64,000 bases of DNA from Klebsiella oxytoca (GCF_009707385.1 NZ_CP046115.1:744001-808000), one strand, 5' to 3'; counted from the stretch's first letter, positions 17,792 to 27,680 are shown. A program made the numbers and translations. Notes: generated by a model from the sequence alone, not told the origin.

Positions 17792-18262
17792 ATGATTACG
17801 CTATTAAGGGTAGACCATCGATTACTTCACGGCCAGGTTGCCTTTTCCTGGACCCAATACGTCGGCGCCGATTGCATTTTAATCGCCAACGATAGTGTTC
17901 CCGAGGATGAACTGCGGAAAACCACGATTAAGCTTGCTAAACCGCCCGCGGTTAAACTGGTAATTAAAAATATAAACGACTCTGTTGAAGCGATAAAAAG
18001 CGGGGTTACCGATAAGTATAATTTATTTATTGTCGTGGAATCGGTAAATGACGCCTGGCGTATTGCCAGCGCCGTTGAGGACATAAAAAGTATTAATCTC
18101 GGTGGAATTAAGGCCAAAGAGGGCAGTAAAAATATCTCTAAGGCGATTAATTTACTGCCGGAAGAAATAGAACAGCTGCAACAACTGGTGGGGAAAGGCG
18201 TCGAGGTGGAGATTCGCCAGGTCCCTAACGATCGCAAACAGCTTTTTGCGGAATGCGTTTAA
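17792..18262 (+). CDS. gfrB: PTS EIIB, mannose/sorbose family
   Basis: 156 residues. RVDHRLLHGQV carries the phospho-acceptor His13 and the arginine typical of mannose/sorbose IIB; LGGIKAKEGSKNI is the conserved middle strand. It takes phosphate from the IIA protein and passes it to incoming substrate bound to IIC/IID. The usual RxDDRLxHGQ motif has His in place of the second Asp. Confidence 0.9.
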   Translation: MITLLRVDHRLLHGQVAFSWTQYVGADCILIANDSVPEDELRKTTIKLAKPPAVKLVIKNINDSVEAIKSGVTDKYNLFIVVESVNDAWRIASAVEDIKSINLGGIKAKEGSKNISKAINLLPEEIEQLQQLVGKGVEVEIRQVPNDRKQLFAECV

Positions 18263-18278
18263 TGCCGGAGGACAGATT

Positions 18279-19058
18279 ATGGTAGAGGCTCTCTTACTGG
18301 GTCTGGTGGCGTTTATCGCGCAATCAGAATATGCCTTAGGGACGTCGCTGATCTCACGTCCCATCGTCACCGGACTGCTGACCGGACTGGTGCTGGGGGA
18401 TGTCCAGACCGGCGTCATTATGGGCGCGACGCTTGAGCTGGCGTTTATCGGCTCTTTCTCCGTCGGCGCATCGATCCCACCCGACGTGGTAACCGGCGGT
18501 ATTCTCGGCGTGGCGTTCGCCATTACTTCCGGCGCAGGCACGGAAACGGCGCTGCTGCTTGGCCTGCCTATCGCCACCCTGACGCTGATCCTGAAAAACG
18601 TCTATCTGGGGATGTTCATTCCGCTGCTCAGCCAGAAGGCGGACGGCTACGCGGAACGGGCGGATACGCGCGGCATTGAACGGATGCACCTGATTGCCGG
18701 ATTCGGGCTGTCGCTGATGCTGGCCACGGTGGTCACCGTTTCATTCCTGGTTGGCAGCAATGCGGTGAAATCCCTGCTCGATACGATCCCGGAATTTATC
18801 AAACATGGCCTGAGCGTCGCCACCGGAATTATCCCGGCTCTTGGCTTCGCGATGCTTGCCAGATTACTGATTAACAAGAAAGTTGCGCCGTACTTTTTCC
18901 TCGGCTTCGTGCTGATGGCCTATTTGAAAATCCCGGTGACCGGTATCGCCATTCTCGGCGCTATCGTGGCGGTGGTGATGGTTAACGTCACCGCGCTGAG
19001 CGCACCTCGTACGACGACAGAACAAGGAGTCAGTGATGACGACGAAGATGATTTCTGA
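18279..19058 (+). CDS. gfrC: PTS EIIC, mannose/sorbose family
   Basis: 259 residues, mostly hydrophobic, with mannose-family IIC motifs SRPIVTGLLTGLVLGD and the repeat GATLELAFIGSFSVGASIPPD. The frame extends to a TTG at 18246, but ATG 18279 follows GGAGG at normal spacing and is preferred. Inner membrane; forms the translocation complex with IID. Its 3' end overlaps the IID start. Confidence 0.9.
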   Translation: MVEALLLGLVAFIAQSEYALGTSLISRPIVTGLLTGLVLGDVQTGVIMGATLELAFIGSFSVGASIPPDVVTGGILGVAFAITSGAGTETALLLGLPIATLTLILKNVYLGMFIPLLSQKADGYAERADTRGIERMHLIAGFGLSLMLATVVTVSFLVGSNAVKSLLDTIPEFIKHGLSVATGIIPALGFAMLARLLINKKVAPYFFLGFVLMAYLKIPVTGIAILGAIVAVVMVNVTALSAPRTTTEQGVSDDDEDDF

Positions 19059-19887
19059 GGAGACCCTGCAGCCGCAGGAGCAGGAAGAAACGGGCATTAC
19101 GCCGCGCGATTTACGCCGGGTCTTCTGGCGTTCTTTCCAGATGGAGTTCTCGTGGAACTATGAGCGGCAGATGAATCTCGCCTTTGTCTACGCGCTGATT
19201 CCGGTGCTGAAAAAGCTCTATCCGCGCAAAGAGGAGCTGGCCGGAGCGTTGAAACGTCATCTGGTGTTCTTCAATACCACGCCGCATATCGTCACCCTGC
19301 TGCTGGGGATCACTGCCGCGATGGAGGAGAAAAATAGCCAGCAGAAAAACATGGATGCCAACGCGATTGATAACGTCAAAGCATCGCTAATGGGGCCGCT
19401 GGCCGGGCTGGGAGATTCCTTCTTCTGGGGCACGCTGCGCCTGATCGCCACTGGTATCGGCACCAGCCTGGCGTTAAAGGGCAATATTCTCGGGCCGATC
19501 CTGTTTCTGCTGGTGTTTAACGTGCCGCACATCCTGGTGCGCTGGTTCTTTACCCGCTGGGGCTACGTTCTGGGCACCGGGGTACTGCAGCGGATCCAGA
19601 AGAGCGGAATGATGGAGAGCCTGACCTACGGGGCGTCGATTATCGGGTTAATGGTGGTGGGGGCGATGACAGCCTCAATGATCGATATCACTATCCCTGT
19701 TTCATTTGGCGCCGGGGAGGCAAAAACCCAGGTGCAGGACATCATCAACGACATTCTGCCCTGCATGCTGCCGCTGGTGAGTTTCGGCATCGTTTACTGG
19801 CTGCTGGGGCGCAAAGTTAAACCGCTCTCTATTATCGGCGGAATGGCGCTGGTGGGCATTCTGGGTTCGTGGATTGGCTTGTTTTAA
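19036..19887 (+). CDS. gfrD: PTS EIID, mannose/sorbose family
   Basis: 283 residues. The IID family N-terminal amphipathic part (RRVFWRSFQMEFSWNYERQMN) and the membrane part with MGPLAGLGDSFFWGTLR are clear. ATG 19036 is preferred over GTG 19033 because AAGGAG ends 6 bases before it. It overlaps gfrC by 23 bp, a sign of translational coupling in the membrane complex. Confidence 0.9.
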   Translation: MTTKMISEETLQPQEQEETGITPRDLRRVFWRSFQMEFSWNYERQMNLAFVYALIPVLKKLYPRKEELAGALKRHLVFFNTTPHIVTLLLGITAAMEEKNSQQKNMDANAIDNVKASLMGPLAGLGDSFFWGTLRLIATGIGTSLALKGNILGPILFLLVFNVPHILVRWFFTRWGYVLGTGVLQRIQKSGMMESLTYGASIIGLMVVGAMTASMIDITIPVSFGAGEAKTQVQDIINDILPCMLPLVSFGIVYWLLGRKVKPLSIIGGMALVGILGSWIGLF

Positions 19888-19899
19888 CAGGAGTCGAAA

Positions 19900-20961
19900 A
19901 TGATACCAACGATGATGACTTATATCAGCGAAGAGCCGGCCTGTCTGACGCAGATCCTGCGTGACTACCGGCAAAAGCTGGCGGCGATTGAGACCTTTGC
20001 CAGCCAGCATCCGGTACGCCGAATTTTGCTGCTGGCGACCGGATCGTCGCTGAACGCCGCTCTTTGTGCACGTTATTTCTTTGAACAACGCTTTGGCCTG
20101 CTGGTTGAAATTAAAGAGCCGTACAACTTTACCCATTACGAAGCTATCGACCCGCATACCGATCTGGTAGTGGCGATTTCACAAAGCGGAAAAAGCGCGT
20201 CGACGCTGGAGGCGATGCGTAAGGTGCAGGCATTGAACCTGCCGGTTTTTGCCCTGACCTCTGACCCGCAAAGCCCGATAGCCCGCGCCTGCGACGGGAT
20301 ACTGGATATTAACACCGGGATTGAGAGCGTGGGGTTTGTCACCCGCGGGTTTAGCGCCACGGTGCTGAATCTGTTGCTGATGGCGCTGATGATTGCCCGT
20401 AGCCAGGGAAAAGCCAGAGAGGTCGAGGAGCAGCACTATCTTGCTGAATTACAGAGGCTGGCGGCGGCGATCCCGGATGTCATTGCCCGCACCTCGCGGT
20501 TTATCGACAGGCATGGCGAAACGCTGCGGGGCGGCGAGCGCTTTGTCGCTACCGGCTACGGCGCGCTGGTTGGCGTGGCGAAGGAGTTCGAAACCAAATT
20601 TACCGAGACGGTACGCGTGCCTTCCAGCGGCTTTGAGCTGGAAGCGTATATGCACGGCCCCTATCTGGAGGCCAATGCCCGCCATGTGATGCTGTTTATT
20701 GAAGATACGCCGGACGAGCGAACCCGGGCGCTGCGCGACTATATGGCGCCGTCCGTGGCCCGGGCCTTTACCCTGAAGCTGGGCAACGAAGAGGGTGAAG
20801 AAACGCTGGCGCTAAACTGCCCGTGCGAGCATCACCTGGCGCCGCTGCTGCTGATTGTCCCTGTCCAGATGCTCGCCTGGCATACCGCCGGACTGAAAGG
20901 TATCGATCTGGCCATACGTATTTTCGACGATTTTGACCGCGTATTAAAAAGTAAAATCTGA
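19900..20961 (+). CDS. gfrE: SIS-domain deglycase, GfrE-like (glucoselysine-6-phosphate)
   Basis: 353 residues with two SIS domains (about 25-160 and 200-320). Phosphosugar loops are ATGSSLNAA and ISQSGKSASTLEA; FELEAYMHGPYLEA is the catalytic-helix region of GlmS/FrlB-like isomerases. In Salmonella GfrE splits glucoselysine 6-phosphate to glucose 6-phosphate and lysine. Specificity here is inferred from the operon. A second in-frame Met lies four codons on (19912). Confidence 0.78.
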   Translation: MIPTMMTYISEEPACLTQILRDYRQKLAAIETFASQHPVRRILLLATGSSLNAALCARYFFEQRFGLLVEIKEPYNFTHYEAIDPHTDLVVAISQSGKSASTLEAMRKVQALNLPVFALTSDPQSPIARACDGILDINTGIESVGFVTRGFSATVLNLLLMALMIARSQGKAREVEEQHYLAELQRLAAAIPDVIARTSRFIDRHGETLRGGERFVATGYGALVGVAKEFETKFTETVRVPSSGFELEAYMHGPYLEANARHVMLFIEDTPDERTRALRDYMAPSVARAFTLKLGNEEGEETLALNCPCEHHLAPLLLIVPVQMLAWHTAGLKGIDLAIRIFDDFDRVLKSKI

Positions 20962-20978
20962 TTATTCAGGAGAAAACT

Positions 20979-21989
20979 ATGTTGGGTTTTAATCAGGACG
21001 AGTACCTGACCAGTGCTCGCGAGATCATTGCTGCGCGCAAACAGGCTGAAAACGTTGCCGACGCTATTTATCACAGCGGATGTAGCGCCTTATTTTTTGC
21101 ATCGGTAGGCGGTTCTTTAGCCCCAATGATGGCAATTAATGAGTTTGCCAAAGAATTAACCAGCGTGCCGGTTTATCTTGAGCAGGCGGCGGAATTAATC
21201 CATCGCGGGCATAAAAAATTAAATAAAGATGCGGTAGTCGTTACGTTATCCAAATCCGGTGATACTAAAGAGTCGGTGGCCATTGCCGAATGGTGTAAAG
21301 CCCAAGGGATTCGCGTGGTGGCCATTACCCGTAACGCCGATTCGCCATTAGCCGAGGCGGCGAGCTGGCATATTCCGATGTGCCACAAGAACGGTGTGGA
21401 ATATGAGTATATGCTGCTGTACTGGTTATTCTTCCGCGTGATTTATCGTCACGGCGAGTTTGCTGAATATGAGCGTTTTGCCAGCCAGCTGGAATTGCTG
21501 CCGGAAAATCTGCTAGAGGCCAAGCGCCAGTTCGATCCGCAGGCGGATAAAATTGCCGGGCAATACCATAATAGCGACTACATGATGTGGATTGGCGGGG
21601 CGGAAATGTGGGGGGAAGTCTACCTGTTCTCGATGTGTATTCTCGAAGAGATGCAGTGGAAGCGAACCAAGTCGGTGAGCTCGGCTGAGTTTTTTCACGG
21701 CACCCTGGAGCTGCTGGAAAAAGAGGTCCCCCTGTTCCTGGTGAAAGGTGAGGGTAAATGCCGGGCGCTGGATGAGCGTGTTGAACGCTTCGCTGAGAAG
21801 ATCACCGACCACCTGGTGGTTATCGACCCGCGCGACTATCCGTTGAACGGTATTGATGACGCTTTCCGCTGGATTATGGCGCCGTGCGTGGTTTCCACCC
21901 TGCTGGTGGACCGGCTGGCGGCCCACTTTGAACACCATACCGGGCACGACCTTAATATACGCCGTTATTATCGGCAGTTTGATTACTAA
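20979..21989 (+). CDS. gfrF: SIS-domain deglycase, GfrF-like (fructoselysine-6-phosphate)
   Basis: 336-residue FrlB/GfrF homologue. SIS loops FASVGGSLAPM and TLSKSGDTKES, catalytic segment SAEFFHGTLELLE, and the C-terminal RRYYRQFDY that matches the FrlB ending RRYYGGLVEY. Cleaves fructoselysine 6-phosphate to glucose 6-phosphate and lysine in Salmonella. An imperfect GGCGGTCAGC/GCTGGCCGCC hairpin at 22000-22022 may end the operon. Confidence 0.83.
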   Translation: MLGFNQDEYLTSAREIIAARKQAENVADAIYHSGCSALFFASVGGSLAPMMAINEFAKELTSVPVYLEQAAELIHRGHKKLNKDAVVVTLSKSGDTKESVAIAEWCKAQGIRVVAITRNADSPLAEAASWHIPMCHKNGVEYEYMLLYWLFFRVIYRHGEFAEYERFASQLELLPENLLEAKRQFDPQADKIAGQYHNSDYMMWIGGAEMWGEVYLFSMCILEEMQWKRTKSVSSAEFFHGTLELLEKEVPLFLVKGEGKCRALDERVERFAEKITDHLVVIDPRDYPLNGIDDAFRWIMAPCVVSTLLVDRLAAHFEHHTGHDLNIRRYYRQFDY

Positions 21990-22127
21990 ACCCTCCTGTG
22001 GCGGTCAGCAAGGCTGGCCGCCGCGCTATTCTCCGAGGCGCTTCCCAGAAAATCATCGTCAAATCCAGCCGGGTAAAAACCGGTGGTAGAGTCCGGCTTT
22101 CCTTCTCTTTCAGGCAAGCGGACGGCC

Positions 22128-23090
22128 ATGAAAAAACGGATGACCTCAACGCCGCATGATGCGGTCTTTAAACGATTTCTTCGCCATCCGGAGACGGCGA
22201 ATGATTTTCTCATGCTCTACCTTCCCGAGGAAGTTCGCCAGCGGTGCGATTTTTCCACGCTGAAGCTGCAATCGGCGAGCTTTATCGATGAGGATCTGCG
22301 CGCCTGGTATTCGGACGTGCTGTGATCGGTGCAAACCACCTCCGGCCAGGGGTATGTTTACGTGGTGATTGAACATCAGAGCTCGCCGGATAACCATATG
22401 GCTTTTCGCCTGATGCGCTATGCGATCGCCGCGATGCAGCGGCACCTCGACGCCGGGCACAAAACGCTGCCGCTGGTGGTGCCGATGCTTTTTTATCACG
22501 GTGCGACCAGCCCTTATCCCTTTTCCCTGAACTGGCTGGATGAATTTACCGATCCGCAGATGGCGAAGAAGCTGTATGGTTGTCCGTTTCCGTTGATCGA
22601 CGTTACGGTGATGCCGGACGATGAAATCGTTCAGCACCGGCGGGTCGCTCTGCTGGAGCTGATGCAAAAGCATATTCGCCAGCGCGATCTCAGCGGGATT
22701 ACGGAGTCGTTGGCGACCCTTGTGATGCTGGGATACACTAACCGCAGGCAGTTGAGAGTGCTGTTTCATTATATGCTGCAGTACGGCAATACCGCCGAAC
22801 CGAGCGTGTTTCTCCGCCGGTTGGCCCGCCGTCTGCCACAATATGAGGAGAGGTTGATGTCTATCGCTCAAAAGCTCAAGCAGGAAGGTCGTCTGGAGGG
22901 GAGACGGGAAGGTCGGCAAGAAGGCCGACTAGAAGGCCGGCAAGAAGGGCACCTGGAAGGCTTACAGGAAGGAAGCCGACGCGAGGCGCTGCGCATTGCC
23001 AGCAGTATGCTGCAGAACGGTCTGGACAAAGAGACGGTACAAAGGATTACCGGGCTTTCGGCAGATGAATTAAAGCCGCTTTATTGTTAA
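22128..23090 (+). pseudogene. Rpn-family nuclease gene interrupted by a TGA stop
   Basis: Reading through gives about 320 residues of a recombination-promoting nuclease (RpnA-type, PD-(D/E)XK). The frame stops at TGA 22323-22325 and resumes without any shift. E. coli Rpn proteins have SDVLWSV here, so this is a TGG to TGA change at the Trp. The break separates the upstream catalytic Asp (YSDVL) from VIEHQS, which carries the Glu-x-Gln, so neither fragment keeps the full nuclease site. The C-terminus has a 12-base periodic run coding EGR-x repeats. No other damage is visible, so the event looks recent. Confidence 0.88.
22857..23090 (+). CDS. Intact intragenic small Rpn protein (RpnS-like)
   Basis: 77 codons in the same frame as the broken rpn gene, starting at ATG 22857 preceded by AGGAGAGG at 22846-22853. 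The product is MSIAQKLKQEGR, then charged EGR/EGRQ repeats, then a C-terminal helix-turn ending LSADELKPLYC. In E. coli such internal products are reported to bind and inhibit full-length Rpn. Here the inhibitor-like part survives although the nuclease is lost. Expression is inferred from the ribosome binding site. Confidence 0.6.
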   Translation: MSIAQKLKQEGRLEGRREGRQEGRLEGRQEGHLEGLQEGSRREALRIASSMLQNGLDKETVQRITGLSADELKPLYC

Positions 23091-23108
23091 CACCCGGCCC
23101 TGGAAACT

Positions 23109-23134
23109 GCTGCCCGGCGCAAAAATCTACCGGG
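23109..23134. other. Hairpin between rpn and opgB ends
   Basis: TGCCCGG and CCGGGCA pair around a 10-12-base A-rich loop, between the convergent stops of rpn and opgB. It could serve as a transcript end on either strand, though no clear T-run follows. Confidence 0.45.
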
Positions 23135-23144
23135 CAGAATTGCT

Positions 23145-25436
23145 TTAGCCTTCGCGTTTGACCACTTTGATTTCAACCATGCCGATGCCCAGTTGTCTTG
23201 GGGCATGGCCGAGAATATTACCCTCATTAGTCGACTGCGGGTCCGGCGGCGCAATAGTTAACGTACTGCTGTGCGACGGGTTATCGAAGTGCAGGGTAGT
23301 GGTGGTCACATCGTTAAGCAAAGTGAGCGTTTGTTCACTGTCGCCCACGCGCACCGGAATCGGTTTATTGGCGTTCGGCCCGTAGGCCTTAGCCGTAATC
23401 ACCAGATCGAATTTTTCCGGCAGCGGCTCTTTATATTCAATTTTTACTTCATTTCCGAGCTGCGCATTGGACCAGCGTCCCCATAATTCCGGACGTGAAA
23501 TACCGCTGAATTGCTTTACTTCCTCCGGTGCGCCGGCCACGTTAAAGACGAAACTGTCGGCTTTATAACGAATATCGTTATCAACGATTTTCAGGGTATC
23601 AACGTTGTTCTTATAGCGCTCCATATCAATAAGCGTATCTTTGAACGCGGTTTTACCCTGCCACTGGGCTTTGTCGACGCGCTGGACCTGCTGTTCACCG
23701 CCCAACTGGCCTTGCGACACGCACCAGTCGGTAGAGAGCGCCAGCTCCGACGACCAGAGCTGGCCCATTTTATAGCAACGGTCTACCCAGACGAAGTTAT
23801 CGCGCGGCGCGAAACTGGCCAGCTGGAAGCGCAGCGGCGCGGAGTATTCGCTTTCCGGCAGCGGCTCAACGCGTTTATCGGAGATGCGCAGCAGCAGCGG
23901 CAGGCGGAAATGACTGCCGGAGAAGGAGATCATGTTTTTCTGCGAATCAACGGTGAAGTTCTTCATCTCTTTAGGGAAATTCCACAGGCGGATAATATCC
24001 GGCTTCCACGCCAGCACCTTCTCTTTCATATTGAGGAAAACGGTTGAAAGCGATTCTCCGGAAAGGCTGCTGCGACCAAGGCCAATAAAATTATCGCCGC
24101 CGAGAATATCCAGCACGGTGGCACCGTTATCCATGGTGTTACGTTTGATAGCGAGGACATCCTGCTGCGGTTCATCGCCGCGCAGAATAAAAAACAGATT
24201 ACTGCGATCCTGTTTGTTCAGATAATCCCAGGCGCTGTTTTTCATCGCCAGGTGATCCGATGACACCACGATGACCGTGTTTTTAAACCACGGCGAAGCT
24301 TTAATCTTCTCAATTAACGCCGCGATATGCTCCTGGCTACAGGAGACGGCGCTGAAGGAGAGGTTCTTTTTACCGTCCATATCGTAGCTTTTACGCTGGC
24401 AGGTTCGGGAAATAAAACCATCCGGATGATGGGTATCGACCGTCAAAGCGAACAGCGAAAAACGTTTTCCGGATTGCGAAAGTTCTTCGAATTTTTTCCA
24501 GGTCTCATCAAGAACCGTGTCGTCGTAGAAGCCCCAATCGTTACGGTAGGCCGGGTCGGCGACCGTGGTTTTTAGCTCCTCGGCGCCATACAGATGATCG
24601 AAACCGTGTGATTTCAGGAAAACATCTTTTCCGGCGAAGCGCAGGTTCGCTCCCTGAACGAAGTAATTCTCGTAACCAGAGTTTTTCAGGATGTCTCCCA
24701 GACAGACATTCTGCGGGAAAAAGCTGGAAACCGAGGCCGAAGCGTTGCCTTCGAACGGCGCAAAGAGTGGGATTCCGCACTGGGAGGCGACCATCCCGGC
24801 AATCGTGTAGTCAGTGCCCGGCAGCTGGGTGGTATTGCTGAAGTCCAGCCCCTCGCTTTTTAGCTTTCCGAGCTCAGGAGTAAGCTCCGGGAACACCTCG
24901 TTATCAAAGTAGGTGCGCTCAAGGCTTTCACCATAGATATACACCAGGTTCAGCTTTGGGTTAGCGATGCTCTTTGAAGGCTCTTTATAGTAGGCCACAA
25001 AATCTGGATCGCCGTCGCGGGACTGGGATTTGACCAGCTCGCTAATCTGACGGAAGGCCGGGCTGGCATCCACTGACGCCAGCGCCAGGACCAGCGCGAC
25101 CAGGCTGTAGCCAAAATGATGAGGATGATGACGGCGGCGGCGGAGCACCCAGCCGAGCGCGCCAAATACCGCGACTAGCGCCACAACCAGCCCGAGGCCA
25201 GGCAGAATATATTTGCTCACGCCCGCGCCCGTCAGGCTGTTGGTTAACGTATAGAGCACCGCGTCATTGATACCGTCGCCGGTGAAGTAGTCGCTGGCGT
25301 AGAGGGTAATATTCAAAATAACAAACAGGCCCAGCACCGTGAGCGTGGCGGCGAACCACCAGGTATTACGACCGGCTTTTAATGCGTAAATCATCACCGA
25401 AGCAAGAAACAGGGCGATGGATAACAACTCTGACAC
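23145..25436 (-). CDS. opgB: Phosphoglycerol transferase I OpgB (MdoB)
   Basis: 763 residues, equal to E. coli OpgB, with four N-terminal membrane helices (about 1-165) and a large periplasmic sulfatase-like catalytic domain. [12 protein letters not shown] holds the phospho-acceptor serine or threonine region, and DTHHPDGFI and VVSSDHLAM are metal-binding motifs. It transfers phosphoglycerol from phosphatidylglycerol to periplasmic glucans. GTG start as in E. coli. The 258-bp gap to yjjA contains no convincing gene. Confidence 0.97.
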   Translation of the reverse strand: MSELLSIALFLASVMIYALKAGRNTWWFAATLTVLGLFVILNITLYASDYFTGDGINDAVLYTLTNSLTGAGVSKYILPGLGLVVALVAVFGALGWVLRRRRHHPHHFGYSLVALVLALASVDASPAFRQISELVKSQSRDGDPDFVAYYKEPSKSIANPKLNLVYIYGESLERTYFDNEVFPELTPELGKLKSEGLDFSNTTQLPGTDYTIAGMVASQCGIPLFAPFEGNASASVSSFFPQNVCLGDILKNSGYENYFVQGANLRFAGKDVFLKSHGFDHLYGAEELKTTVADPAYRNDWGFYDDTVLDETWKKFEELSQSGKRFSLFALTVDTHHPDGFISRTCQRKSYDMDGKKNLSFSAVSCSQEHIAALIEKIKASPWFKNTVIVVSSDHLAMKNSAWDYLNKQDRSNLFFILRGDEPQQDVLAIKRNTMDNGATVLDILGGDNFIGLGRSSLSGESLSTVFLNMKEKVLAWKPDIIRLWNFPKEMKNFTVDSQKNMISFSGSHFRLPLLLRISDKRVEPLPESEYSAPLRFQLASFAPRDNFVWVDRCYKMGQLWSSELALSTDWCVSQGQLGGEQQVQRVDKAQWQGKTAFKDTLIDMERYKNNVDTLKIVDNDIRYKADSFVFNVAGAPEEVKQFSGISRPELWGRWSNAQLGNEVKIEYKEPLPEKFDLVITAKAYGPNANKPIPVRVGDSEQTLTLLNDVTTTTLHFDNPSHSSTLTIAPPDPQSTNEGNILGHAPRQLGIGMVEIKVVKREG

Positions 25437-25694
25437 AGCTCATCCTCATTCACGCCAGCTGTCGGCTGGCCAGATAGATCCTTTTCCACTCTACACTGTA
25501 ATTGCAGCGTAATATTGCCGCAATTGTATCGTCATGAAATTGTGCTGTGGTTCAGAATTGGTTTATAAATCGCCGTTTTTGAACGGGCTCACATCTTGCC
25601 TGTCTGGGGCTGAAAGGGGAACGATGTGAAGAAATCGGCGTTGCGGCCGCGCTGGCGGGACTAAAGCGCCAAACGCGGCATTAAGCGTGTAGGA

Positions 25695-26189
25695 TCAGGA
25701 GAGGAAGCTAACGCCCTGTTTCAGTACCAGGTCGCAGGCTTTGGTTTTCACTTTCTCCGCCAGCGGACTGCTGCCAAGGTTATTCAGATTAAGCTGCTGA
25801 CCATCTTTGCTACTCAGCAGCCCCTGTAGACCATTGAGGTAGCTGGTGTCCTCTTTTTGTTTTTCCGGCGTGCTGAGGCCGAGCTTATCCAGAACCTGAT
25901 TTTTGATGTTTTCGGTATTGGTTACCGAAGCCAGTTTCTGTTTCGCGCAGTAAGACATAATTCCGGCGGCATTATTCATGCTGCTGGAGGTTAACGACTG
26001 GCTCCCGCCGTTAAGCAATCCTGTCAGCGAAGAGAGCGACATTCCGCCGCTTTGCTGGCTGCTGCTTTGGTTGCTGAGCTGATTAGCAGCGCTGGACAGG
26101 GAATCCTGCCAGCTGGTGGCGTGGGCGCCGAAGGTCAATAAAGCACTGACTACTATTGCCGTGCGGAACATCGTTTTTGCAGATTTCAT
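25695..26189 (-). CDS. yjjA: YjjA, secreted DUF2501 protein
   Basis: 164 residues. Signal peptide with positive n-region (MKSAKTMFRT), hydrophobic core and AHA-TS cleavage near residue 25. The mature part is Ser/Gln-rich (QLSNQSSSQQSGG), then a DUF2501 region with two cysteines (SYCAK, TKACDL) that could form a disulfide. Function unknown. Located after dnaC as in E. coli. Confidence 0.92.
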   Translation of the reverse strand: MKSAKTMFRTAIVVSALLTFGAHATSWQDSLSSAANQLSNQSSSQQSGGMSLSSLTGLLNGGSQSLTSSSMNNAAGIMSYCAKQKLASVTNTENIKNQVLDKLGLSTPEKQKEDTSYLNGLQGLLSSKDGQQLNLNNLGSSPLAEKVKTKACDLVLKQGVSFLS

Positions 26190-26254
26190 AGACGTACTCT
26201 TCGCCGTGACTGAATAATCTTATAAGTATAACGCTGGCCGTGTTCAGAATAATC

Positions 26255-26992
26255 TTAATACTCTTTTCCGGTCACGCGATCGCGGTAGCTTTCCCAATTG
26301 AAATTAACCCACAGACTATTGCCAAGACGCATGCGGTCCATGACGCGCTCGCCAAGCAGCTTGTTCATTTCGTCCATCGTGCTGTTAGTCAGCATACCGG
26401 TAGGGCGCTTCGATGAGGAGCGGCGATCGACGATCTGGTTAATGATAACCTTCTCGTAGCGCGATTCCGTCTGCATGCCGATTTCGTCAATCACTAGTAG
26501 ATCGACCTTACTCAGGTCGGTAAGAAGCTGCTCTTCGCTGGTTTCCCGGTTGCCAAAAGTATCTTTCATCGCTGACATGATATCGGCGACGGTAATAATC
26601 AACACCGACTTACCCCGCAGCAGCAGCTCATTACAGATGGCAGCGGCGAGATGATTTTTCCCGGTACCCGGTTTACCGGAGAAGATAAAGCTGGCGATAT
26701 TGCCGTCGAACTCCTCGACGTACTGCCGCGCCCTGGATAACGCAATCATCTGGCCTTCGCACTCAACCCGATAGTTGTCCAGCGAGCAGTTTTGATGCAG
26801 GGGACGGATGCCGGAGCGATTAAATGTGCGCTGCATTTTCATGGCGCGATTTTCGCGTTCCAGGGCTTCAGAACGTAGTTTGCCCTGTTCTTTTTGCCAT
26901 GCCAGCAGCTCTTCACCTGTCTTAAACGCGGGTTCGACATGGGCTGGCATCATCTTTTGCAGGCGCTTCATCAGGTCGCCGACATTTTTCAT
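26255..26992 (-). CDS. dnaC: DNA replication protein DnaC (helicase loader)
   Basis: 245 residues. AAA+ ATPase that loads DnaB helicase at oriC and restart forks. Walker A SGKPGTGKNHLA, Walker B LLVIDEIGMQ, sensor region RPTGMLTNSTM. An ATG at 26998 is in frame, but GAGG abuts it with no spacing; the ATG at 26992 gives the E. coli length and a workable spacing. It lies right behind dnaT, with its ribosome site inside the dnaT end. Confidence 0.96.
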   Translation of the reverse strand: MKNVGDLMKRLQKMMPAHVEPAFKTGEELLAWQKEQGKLRSEALERENRAMKMQRTFNRSGIRPLHQNCSLDNYRVECEGQMIALSRARQYVEEFDGNIASFIFSGKPGTGKNHLAAAICNELLLRGKSVLIITVADIMSAMKDTFGNRETSEEQLLTDLSKVDLLVIDEIGMQTESRYEKVIINQIVDRRSSSKRPTGMLTNSTMDEMNKLLGERVMDRMRLGNSLWVNFNWESYRDRVTGKEY

Positions 26993-26994
26993 GC

Positions 26995-27534
26995 TCATCC
27001 TCGGAATCCTCGTGGAATATGATTTTCAGGTTCGCTAATCGCGTTAACATCGCGGCGGGGCTGGCCGCCGTTGCTTGCCCGACCTATCTGTACGCTACGC
27101 GCCAGCTTCTGCTGCCACTGGACATGATGAAAGACTTTGCCTTCCGCCTGCCAGTAAGCGACAAAGGCGGCCAGCTCTTCTGGCGTAACGGGCTGGCTCA
27201 GGGCAATGCCCCAAAGCGCGGCCAGGCGCTGAAAATCTGCGTCCGGCTGCCAGTCCGCATACATCGGGAATTTACCCATCGGCACCGCAACAGGGGCTGC
27301 CGCAGGCTCGTCAAAAAACTGCGCGTCCAGCGCGATATCGCTATTGGGACGCGAGAGTTTCGCTTCCAGTTCCAGCAGCTGAGCAAGACGCTCCGGCGTC
27401 AGCGCATAGAATGCGGGGGCGTTGTTGGCAAATACGGCGACTGTGCCGCTGGTCGATTTTGCCAGTACCGCCGCGTGATCCTGCATGAAGTCATCCAGAC
27501 CGCTAAAATCGGTAGTTAATATTCGTGAAGACAT
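26995..27534 (-). CDS. dnaT: Primosomal protein DnaT
   Basis: 179 residues, equal to E. coli DnaT. N-terminal oligomerisation part (1-85), then a conserved [17 protein letters not shown] stretch and DUF-like single-strand DNA binding half ending [17 protein letters not shown]. Acts with PriA/PriB to bring DnaB-DnaC to stalled forks. dnaT-dnaC is one transcript unit. Confidence 0.96.
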   Translation of the reverse strand: MSSRILTTDFSGLDDFMQDHAAVLAKSTSGTVAVFANNAPAFYALTPERLAQLLELEAKLSRPNSDIALDAQFFDEPAAAPVAVPMGKFPMYADWQPDADFQRLAALWGIALSQPVTPEELAAFVAYWQAEGKVFHHVQWQQKLARSVQIGRASNGGQPRRDVNAISEPENHIPRGFRG

Positions 27535-27587
27535 AAATCAATCTCAACTCTGAACAACTAAAAGAAAGGGGGGCAATTGCACACATT

Positions 27588-27680
27588 TACCCTAAATAAT
27601 TCGAGTTGCAGGAAGGCGGCAACTGACTGGGGTGAACGAATGCGGCCAACGCACATGCAACTTGAAGTATGACGGGTATA
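27588..27680. repeat. Shortened ERIC element
   Basis: Ends are TACCC and GGGTATA. The left arm (TAAATAATTCGAGTTGCAGG, then AAGGCGGCAA) and right arm (GACTGGGGTGAACG, then CATGCAACTTGAAGTATGACG) are those of the 127-bp ERIC consensus. The central segment with the conserved GGGGATTCAC part is missing, leaving about 93 bp. It lies between dnaT and yjjB. Confidence 0.8.

Noticed and set aside
22323..22325. TGA as selenocysteine codon in rpn
   Set aside because: Homologues have Trp here and no SECIS-like loop follows; a TGG to TGA change is simpler.
25626..25664. 12-codon GTG ORF in the opgB-yjjA gap
   Set aside because: Very short, no conservation known to me, and no clear role.
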